NCBI GenBank assembly: GCA_017883585.1
Contig: JADGNG010000063.1
Span: 1-37,657 of the forward strand
From: Candidatus Bathyarchaeota archaeon
Lineage (GTDB): Archaea > Thermoproteota > Bathyarchaeia > TCS64
DNA: 37,657 nucleotides
Direction of reading: 5' to 3'
Below are positions 23,623 to 29,459 of this stretch, one piece after another. The notes beneath the pieces are model-generated. The model did not search any database, was not told the origin of the DNA, and was given only the letters and a program-made list of their open reading frames with translations. Within the stretch, counting starts at the first letter, position 1. Each line of letters begins with the position of its first letter. The position numbers and the translations under genes were made by a program.

Positions 23623-26600
23623 TTACTGTGTCGCCTTCTTCTCCGCCCCGCCCCTCATGAAGTCGGTTAGGCTGAACTGCTTAGACAGTTCCTCGGGGAT
23701 GGCTTCCTCGACGAATATCTGGTTGAGCTCAAGCTGGACGAGCTCGAGGCGGTCCACGTAGTACTCGTCGAGGTCGTACTTCTTCACCATGTTGAGGGCG
23801 GGTTTCAGGTACTTCTCGATGCCCCCCTTGTGGACCGTCATCTGAATGGGGCCGCCGCAGCGTTGGCACTTCCCCGCCAGCGGTGGGCGCCTATACTTCC
23901 TGCTGCACTTCGTGCAGCGGAAGGTCTGGCTGGTGAAGGCGCGGAGGTTGCCGACTATGTCTTTCATAAAGTGGCTGTTCAGGATCTTCAACGCGACTTG
24001 CTTCGCGTCTACCGCGCGAAGCTTCTGGGCGAGCTCCAGTTGGCTGTCGAGCTTGTCAACCATCGTCGTGAGTGTGTTGTAGGCTCCGTGGAAGCTGCCC
24101 ATGTTTATGTCGCTGCACTCCTCGGTGTAGCTGAAGCCCTGGAACTGCCCCTCAGTGCCGAGGCGGGCGCCTATGGTGTCGACGAGGGCCCCGTACTGGC
24201 TGCTCCCGGCTCCCTCCGCGCAGAGCCTATAGAACTCTGGCGGATAACTCTCGTTTACGTCGACGTTGTGGGCCTCTTTATCGACCTCGCTCGGGTTGAG
24301 GAGGGGGATTACGAATAGGGGAGCGTCCATCTGGCCGCCGCTTTGCTGGGGGAGGTAGGCTTTGCTGAAGTTGAGCAGCGGGTCGAGGGCGAGGAGTACC
24401 GCGTCCTCGTCGCCGTCGCAGTTCCTGCGCTTAGCCGCGTGCCAGAGTGGGTGGGCGTACTGGTTCCTCACCCTCGTGAAGCCCACGAGCCTACCCGATA
24501 TGGCGGCTGAGGTGTGAGGCGCGAGCCCGAGCAGCAGGCATCCCACGAGGTCGTCGCGGTTTTTCGCGTTGTAGAATGGCTCCATACCGTAAAAGTCGCG
24601 GAGCTGGTCGTCTAGGAACTTGGATACCTTGAGCAGGTAGTCGCCGCAGTCCTCGGGGAGGATGACGTCCTGCACCTTGAGCTCAAGCATCTGCCCCGCG
24701 TCGATGAGAGGCTCACCGTGGGTGTCGCGAGTATAGCCTAGGCTACACAGCCTCTCGATCGAGACGCCGACCTCGTCTGGCCTGAAGTGGGTGAGGGGGA
24801 TGTCCGTGAGGTCGAACCTTAGGGTGCCGTCCTTGAAGACGCTGAGGTCGTAACGGGCTCTTAGAATCCCCTTGGCGATGTGCTCGGGGGTCCGCGTCTG
24901 GTTCATCAGTCTCTTGACGCACTTTACGCGGGCCGGGAGCTGGCCCCCGATCATCTTGCGGGCGGCTTCAAGCTCCTCTTTTAAGTCGACCTCCACGGCT
25001 GCATAGGAGACTATCTCGGAGTGGCACTGTGGGCAACGTTCCCCCTCGAATCTTAGACCGCAGCGGCTGCACCTGCGTATCTCCTTCGTTTCGCCTCCGC
25101 AGTTCCCACAGACGGCGGTTGACCCGATCTCCCCACAGTCTAGGCACTGGCGCTGGCTGAGCTCGACCCTAACGGTCTTTCCCTTCTCGGCCTTGAGTAT
25201 GTCGCGCTGGGGCCCGCCCGCCTCTCCAACTGGGTAGAGGCTGTGGACGTATGGAGCCATTCTGCGCTCCTTCGCCTTCTCAGGGCGACCCATTCGGGCG
25301 CCGACGAAGGCTCCCGCCTTCTCCCTGACAGGGAAGCCCGCGAGGTAGTTCACCACCTCCAGCGGCTTCTCGCCCTTGATCTCGGTGTACCTTTGGTTGA
25401 GGCCGAGGGTCTTCGCTAGGACTCGGGCGTCCTCGCCTAAGTCAAGACGGCCGCCCCTCACCTTATGAGGGATGAGGAGATTCTCGAGGGCAGTCTTTAC
25501 CTCGGGTAGGTTTGGGTACTCGGTTGAGTCGGGGTTGTACTCGGTGGCAAGGATGTTTCTGAGATTGATGACCTCGTCGCGGGTGAGGCTTGACCAGTGG
25601 TAGTTCCAGCGTGGGTGGATGGGCACGTCGATGGCAGTGAGGGCGAGGGCCTCGTCGACGGTCGGCCTGTTGAGCGGGTTCGCCTTCAGATATCCGATCC
25701 TCTCGGCGAGGAGTCCAGTGAGGCTCACGGCCGCATCGTCACCTATGCGTGTGATGGCAGCCCTGAGGTCCTGCACGAACTGGTTCTCGTCGTAACCCGT
25801 GGGGAGGAGCGCCTTGTTGTTCTGTATGAAATCCCCCGCGTTGCTAAGGTAGTCGCCGAGGAAGAGTATCCTCTCGACGCTAGGGAGGAGGTGATCAGCC
25901 TCGGACTCGGTCTCGACACGCTGGATGGAGCCGTCCTTGAGCCTTACAACTGGGGGCTCTATGGAGTCTACTGGGCAGGTGGCCGCGGATTTCCCGGGTA
26001 GCTCGGTGCGCATCTGTACGCCGGTTGCGAGGAACTTGTTGAGGATGATCATGGCGGCCGGGTGGACGCCACTAGCTGCCAGGCCCGTGTTCCTCGCACG
26101 CCCGTAGCGGAGGCGGAAGCCCCCGACAGCGCCTGGGAAGCTGAAGACGGGGCGGCCAACGATTATCTCCTCCATGAAGGCAGCTGTGGGCTCCTTCGCC
26201 TCCCCCTCGGCCTTCTTCTTCCTCCCCATCTTCAGGAGCCATTCCCATCCGGTGACGCCAAGCTTGTCGCAGGCGCCATGGAGCTTCCTAGCGCGACCGA
26301 CCACACCGTCAACGACGACGATGAGTGCCCCGCCGCGTAGCCTGTTCGTTTCTACCCCAGCTACGTCACGGTAGTTGCTCACCTCGAACTGGTCGGTGGC
26401 GACGCCGGTTGCCTCGACGGGTATCTGACGTATCGCGGCCTCCAGGTCTTCGTCGGTTACGTGGTACTGGAAACGACGAACAGTGCGCTCGTAGAGGCGG
26501 ACTTCCTCGATGAAGCGCTGGACCTGGTTCTCGCTGGGCTGGAACTTCTCAAGGCCGAGCTTCTTGCGGACGTGATCGGCAACAACGAGTGTCATGGCCT

Positions 26601-27060
26601 GCGCGGTGCCACCCGCGGGGCGGATCGGGCCGGCGAAGTAGAGGCTCAGGTACTGTGTGCGGTCTGGGTTAGTCTTTATGACTATCTTAGGAAGGCCTTC
26701 GATTGGTGCAACAGTGACGCCCTCCGTCATTATGGCAAGGGCGGTACGGATCGCCTGATCAGCCGCTTGCTGTTTCTCGAAGATGCCGAATTTCCCGAGT
26801 GTGATCTCCTCCGCTATCTTGAAAGCCATCTCCCTGCGGTCCATTCCCTCGAGTTCTCTCATCCGAGAGGTTAGGCCGGGGGGGCCGAGCATCTTCTCGA
26901 CGCGCTCCGCGATGTCGTGGGTAATCTGCGCCTCGACCTCCTTGCTGGCGTCGAGGCCCTTCGCCCGTGCCGCACCGGCGACCTCGTAGAGCCTGGCCAG
27001 CTTCGCCTCTAGCTCGTCGAAGTATGCCCTATTTTCCGGCGTCATGCGGAGCTGGCTCAA
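23623..27060 (-). CDS. polC: DNA polymerase D large subunit (DP2)
   Basis: The 1145-residue catalytic subunit of the archaeal replicative polymerase PolD. The catalytic loop NCDGDEDAVLLALD lies near residue 880. Zinc-binding cysteine sets are seen near 637-690 (CLDC...CGNC...CSRC...CPQC) and near 1050 (CTKC...CQRC). The N-terminal part has the family block PIRPAGGTAQAMTLVVADHVRKK. The C-terminus carries QFSLTDFM at 1128-1135, which fits a PCNA-interacting (PIP) box. No intein interrupts the gene. The start is TTG at 27060; the ATG five codons in is an alternative. It lies between GGGP synthase (30 bp upstream) and Sec61-beta. Its partner DP1 is encoded about 6 kb away on the other strand. Confidence 0.97.
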   Translation of the reverse strand: MSQLRMTPENRAYFDELEAKLARLYEVAGAARAKGLDASKEVEAQITHDIAERVEKMLGPPGLTSRMRELEGMDRREMAFKIAEEITLGKFGIFEKQQAADQAIRTALAIMTEGVTVAPIEGLPKIVIKTNPDRTQYLSLYFAGPIRPAGGTAQAMTLVVADHVRKKLGLEKFQPSENQVQRFIEEVRLYERTVRRFQYHVTDEDLEAAIRQIPVEATGVATDQFEVSNYRDVAGVETNRLRGGALIVVVDGVVGRARKLHGACDKLGVTGWEWLLKMGRKKKAEGEAKEPTAAFMEEIIVGRPVFSFPGAVGGFRLRYGRARNTGLAASGVHPAAMIILNKFLATGVQMRTELPGKSAATCPVDSIEPPVVRLKDGSIQRVETESEADHLLPSVERILFLGDYLSNAGDFIQNNKALLPTGYDENQFVQDLRAAITRIGDDAAVSLTGLLAERIGYLKANPLNRPTVDEALALTAIDVPIHPRWNYHWSSLTRDEVINLRNILATEYNPDSTEYPNLPEVKTALENLLIPHKVRGGRLDLGEDARVLAKTLGLNQRYTEIKGEKPLEVVNYLAGFPVREKAGAFVGARMGRPEKAKERRMAPYVHSLYPVGEAGGPQRDILKAEKGKTVRVELSQRQCLDCGEIGSTAVCGNCGGETKEIRRCSRCGLRFEGERCPQCHSEIVSYAAVEVDLKEELEAARKMIGGQLPARVKCVKRLMNQTRTPEHIAKGILRARYDLSVFKDGTLRFDLTDIPLTHFRPDEVGVSIERLCSLGYTRDTHGEPLIDAGQMLELKVQDVILPEDCGDYLLKVSKFLDDQLRDFYGMEPFYNAKNRDDLVGCLLLGLAPHTSAAISGRLVGFTRVRNQYAHPLWHAAKRRNCDGDEDAVLLALDPLLNFSKAYLPQQSGGQMDAPLFVIPLLNPSEVDKEAHNVDVNESYPPEFYRLCAEGAGSSQYGALVDTIGARLGTEGQFQGFSYTEECSDINMGSFHGAYNTLTTMVDKLDSQLELAQKLRAVDAKQVALKILNSHFMKDIVGNLRAFTSQTFRCTKCSRKYRRPPLAGKCQRCGGPIQMTVHKGGIEKYLKPALNMVKKYDLDEYYVDRLELVQLELNQIFVEEAIPEELSKQFSLTDFMRGGAEKKATQ

Positions 27061-27090
27061 ATCAAGAAGGTATGGTACAGAGGTGGATAA

Positions 27091-27843
27091 TTAGGCTTGG
27101 GCCCGGAGCGCGGAGGTTATCTCACGTATGCGCTCCGTGACCTTTTCCTCCTCCTCGACAAGGGTGCCGGTAACGATTATCTGAGCGCCAGCCATCTTCG
27201 CAGCGACGGCGGCCTTCGGGGCCCGAATCCCACCTCCAACAATTAAAGTGCCCTTGCAGTGCTTACGGACGGCACCGATCATATGGGGCGTTACTGGCTG
27301 GGGTGCACCGGAGCCCGCCTCTAAGTAGATATAACGCATACCAAGGAGCTCAGCAGCGGAGGCGTAGGCGACGGCCAATTCGGGGCGGTCGTATGGAACT
27401 ACTCGTGCCTGCCCGACGTAGCCAGCAGCCCCGCCGTATCCAACGATTATATAGCCCATCGGCATCGTCTCTAAGCCGAGCTTCTTCACCATAGGGGCCC
27501 CGATGGCCTGGCTGTCTATGAGGTAGTAGGTGTTGGAACTGTTGAGGAGGCTCATGAACCAGATTGCATCGGCGGCGCCTGTTATGCTGGCGATGTTGTT
27601 GGGGAAGATGATAACGGGGAGCTTTACGGCTGCTTTGATCCTCTTGACGGCGTCCTCCATCTCGACACCGGATGCCACGGTGCTCCCACCCACCATGATA
27701 GCGGTGGTGCCGCCCGCCTCGGCGTCCTTCGCGATGGCAGCGCAGTCGTAGCCTGATTTCTTCTCAGGGTCGAGGAGGGTCATGTGTATGCAGCTCTCCG
27801 CCCTGATGCGATCCTGAATGAGTTGCTCTACGCTGTTAGGCAA
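27091..27843 (-). CDS. Geranylgeranylglyceryl phosphate synthase
   Basis: A 250-residue TIM-barrel prenyltransferase that makes the first ether bond of archaeal membrane lipids by joining sn-glycerol-1-phosphate to geranylgeranyl diphosphate. Family blocks: HMTLLDPEKK, GGTTAIMVGGS, VIIFPNNIASITGAADAIWFMSLLNS, YLIDSQAIGAP, MRYIYLEAGSGAPQPV and the phosphate-binding LIVGGGIRAPKAA and IIVTGTLVEE. It matches the group II type common in Thermoproteota-like archaea. TTG start. Its first eight bases overlap the end of the elf1 gene, so the two are translationally coupled. Confidence 0.95.
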   Translation of the reverse strand: MPNSVEQLIQDRIRAESCIHMTLLDPEKKSGYDCAAIAKDAEAGGTTAIMVGGSTVASGVEMEDAVKRIKAAVKLPVIIFPNNIASITGAADAIWFMSLLNSSNTYYLIDSQAIGAPMVKKLGLETMPMGYIIVGYGGAAGYVGQARVVPYDRPELAVAYASAAELLGMRYIYLEAGSGAPQPVTPHMIGAVRKHCKGTLIVGGGIRAPKAAVAAKMAGAQIIVTGTLVEEEEKVTERIREITSALRAQA

Positions 27844-28087
27844 CCTTCTGCGTCACCCCCTCCTCGTAGTACTTGTCGACGAACATGCTGTATGCGTCGA
27901 CGGGGGCCGTATTGGGCTCTATGGTTATGCGTCCATGGAGACCGCAAGCGCTGCAGCGTATGCCGGCGAGGTTGTTCTTGGGGTCGATTGTGACTTTTAT
28001 GGAGTTTTTAGCGCAGTTGGGGCAGAGGAATAACTCGGGCAGCGTCTTCCTAATGATCTTTTCTTCCTTCTTCCTTCTTCTTCCCAT
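27836..28087 (-). CDS. Elf1-type transcription elongation factor
   Basis: An 83-residue zinc-ribbon protein: basic N-terminus GRRRKKEEK, then C22-PN-C25 and C45-SA-C48, the Elf1 (PF05129) spacing, and a C-terminal AYSMFVDKYYEEG helix. Elf1 helps RNA polymerase pass obstacles during elongation. AAAGGAG lies about 8 bases upstream of the ATG, a good Shine-Dalgarno sequence. It is the first clear gene of the operon continuing into GGGP synthase, DP2 and Sec61-beta. Confidence 0.9.
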   Translation of the reverse strand: MGRRRKKEEKIIRKTLPELFLCPNCAKNSIKVTIDPKNNLAGIRCSACGLHGRITIEPNTAPVDAYSMFVDKYYEEGVTQKVA

Positions 28088-28152
28088 GAACGTGTCTCCT
28101 TTAAGCGTTTACGTAGGGGCTCAGCTTAGTCTTAAGATTGCCGGAGGGGCTT

Positions 28153-28392
28153 GTGCTCGTTGGCAGCTATCCTCTCTATATTCCCCTCGACTTTCCACTG
28201 GTCGACTCCGGTCTCCGAAGCTTTGAGAGCAAGGGCCAAGTCCTTGAGGTGGGTGTGGACGATGAGATGAAGGCTGTCGCAGAGTACCTCAGAGTCTTCT
28301 CCGTGTCCTGCCCCGGCCAGAGGCGCGCCGATGCGGGTTTCTCGGATATACTTGAGGGGACACCAAGATATCTTCCCAGGGTTCGGAACTGA
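28153..28392 (+). CDS. Hypothetical protein (opposite-strand alternative possible)
   Basis: I do not recognise this protein. From a GTG preceded five bases earlier by GGAGG, it reads about 79 residues with a good acidic segment (QVLEVGVDDEMKAVAEYLRVFSV). The frame also has a TTG start at 28138. The opposite strand has an 89-codon frame (28132-28401) in exact codon register, starting with ATG and overlapping the upstream coding-like frame by 8 bp. Register makes both look coding. I favour the plus strand because of the ribosome binding site, the D/E/V-rich composition and because its stop abuts, without overlap, the stop of the minus-strand frame at 28394. The minus-strand version would instead join the elf1 operon. 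Confidence 0.4.
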   Translation: MLVGSYPLYIPLDFPLVDSGLRSFESKGQVLEVGVDDEMKAVAEYLRVFSVSCPGQRRADAGFSDILEGTPRYLPRVRN

Positions 28393-28393
28393 G

Positions 28394-28701
28394 TCAAGCA
28401 TTCATGTTACCATACGCTACCCTGTTAGAAGGGTCGAATTCGGGTATATCTTCACGCATCACAAGTAACATTGACGTGATTTCGATGTGCTCACATGTGA
28501 CGCCGTTAGTCACACAGAGGCGCATCACATCCTCTACATCGACGTTTGGTGTGATATCACGCTCCGGGAGGTGAGCGCACGACATTTTCAGCTCTCAGCG
28601 ATCTCGCAGAGACCCGCAAGAGCCGTTGCCGAGTTGAATTCACCGCTAGCCGCGATGACTACACCATTTAATTCCCTTGATTTTATCGCTATTCGAATAA
28701 A
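28394..28701 (-). pseudogene. Frameshifted hypothetical gene
   Basis: Two adjacent minus-strand frames read as one protein. The upstream part (28588-28701) contains LNGVVIAASGEFNSATALAGLCEIAES and then meets TGA. The downstream part (28394-28585) continues ELKMSCAHLPERDI, then VDVEDVMRLCVTNGVTCEHIEI and IPEFDPSNRVAYGNMNA. One frameshift near 28586-28595 joins them. The upstream part has no standard start in frame, although an ATG one frame away (near 28671) sits where a start would be expected, so a second indel is possible. Alternatively, 28394-28585 alone (ATG start, 63 residues) is a small gene. I know no family for it. A TGTGATATCAC palindrome lies within it. Confidence 0.35.
28550..28560. 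promoter_or_regulatory. Palindromic site TGTGATATCAC, copy 1
   Basis: Contains the 10-bp perfect palindrome GTGATATCAC. It lies inside the frameshifted minus-strand gene, near its start, with an ATCACA hexamer 26 bp away. Confidence 0.4.
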
Positions 28702-28970
28702 TTAAGCGACCTTTTCACCTGTATTCTGGAGTCTAAAGGGAGATGGTTAAATGGGGTCATTGAGCTTCCTGTCGTATGAGACGATTAAATCGTTTCTTTA
28801 TACATATTTTTGTTAAATACTTGCAATTTAACCCATAATTGTTGATAGTTAAGGTGAATATCAGATGTTTGAACATGTGTTACAATGAGAATAACCCCAT
28901 TAATGGTGTAATCAAAAGGTTGATACGGCATACAGTTTTGTATACAATGCTATCATATAACGATAACAAT
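28702..28970. other. AT-rich intergenic region with small palindromes
   Basis: A stretch of about 270 bp, clearly richer in A+T than the rest of the window, with no coding frame I can support. It holds ACGATT-A-AATCGT (28781-28793), the 10-bp palindrome TTGTATACAA (28938-28947) and ACAATTGT (28966-28973). The second overlaps a TATA-like element centred about 33 bp before the ATG of the next gene and may be its promoter or operator. Confidence 0.5.
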
Positions 28971-28974
28971 TGTG

Positions 28975-29451
28975 ATGGAGCGTGAATGCTTGGAGGCCAT
29001 TAAAAATACCCAGATAATGATTCAGAAAGCATTACAGGACCCTATAACAGACCTATTACTTAAAAACAGTAATTTGACGAGGCCTCAGTTTGAAACACTC
29101 ATGATTGACCTCCTAATCGACGTTATGTCAGACGAAAAAGTCCCGTTTAAGGATAAGACCTTATTTAGAACCCATAAAGTGAGTCGAGGCTCATTTAGCC
29201 GCACATTAGGTCAGGCTAGGCATCGAGTGATATCTTCAATCTTCACTATAGTCCTCCTCAGCTATGTTGGGGTTTACGATGCTAAGCCATTCGAGGAGTA
29301 TCAAAATCTCTCCGAAAAATTGAGAGAATACCTTATAGAGATCGAGAAGTCAGGCGCCAAGCATTCTTCAACTCTACTTAGACATATAGAAGAAGAATTG
29401 ACAGAGGGGATAGAGTCTCTATCACACCCGACGAAGCTCAAGACGGTGTGA
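28975..29451 (+). CDS. Uncharacterised 158-residue protein, possible DNA-binding protein
   Basis: I do not recognise a named family. The protein is helical throughout: ECLEAIKNTQIMIQKALQDP, a middle section TRPQFETLMIDLLIDVMSDEKVPFKDKTLFRTHKVSRGSFSRTLGQARHRVISSIFTIVLLSYVG, and an acidic C-terminal helix pair (EEYQNLSEKLREYLIEIEK; LLRHIEEELTEGIESL). The basic SRGSFSRTLGQARHR segment could be a recognition helix, giving a possible helix-turn-helix regulator. ATG at 28975 is preferred over the GTG just before it. The gene is AT-rich compared with its surroundings and uses AT-ending codons, suggesting acquisition or a different compositional history. TGTGAT hexamers lie at its start codon and at its end, so it is a candidate ligand for those sites; this is inference. 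Confidence 0.7.
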   Translation: MERECLEAIKNTQIMIQKALQDPITDLLLKNSNLTRPQFETLMIDLLIDVMSDEKVPFKDKTLFRTHKVSRGSFSRTLGQARHRVISSIFTIVLLSYVGVYDAKPFEEYQNLSEKLREYLIEIEKSGAKHSSTLLRHIEEELTEGIESLSHPTKLKTV

Positions 29452-29459
29452 TATCACAC
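29446..29459. promoter_or_regulatory. 14-bp perfect palindrome between convergent stop codons
   Basis: GTGTGATATCACAC reads the same on both strands and spans the TGA of the plus-strand gene and the first base of the hypF stop codon. It is the most complete copy of the repeated motif, flanked by ATCACA at 29421 and 29463. It lacks a T-run, so it does not look like a terminator. Confidence 0.5.

Noticed and set aside
23623-27060. Intein in DP2
   Set aside because: The 1145-residue length is normal and no Hint or homing endonuclease blocks interrupt the conserved motifs.
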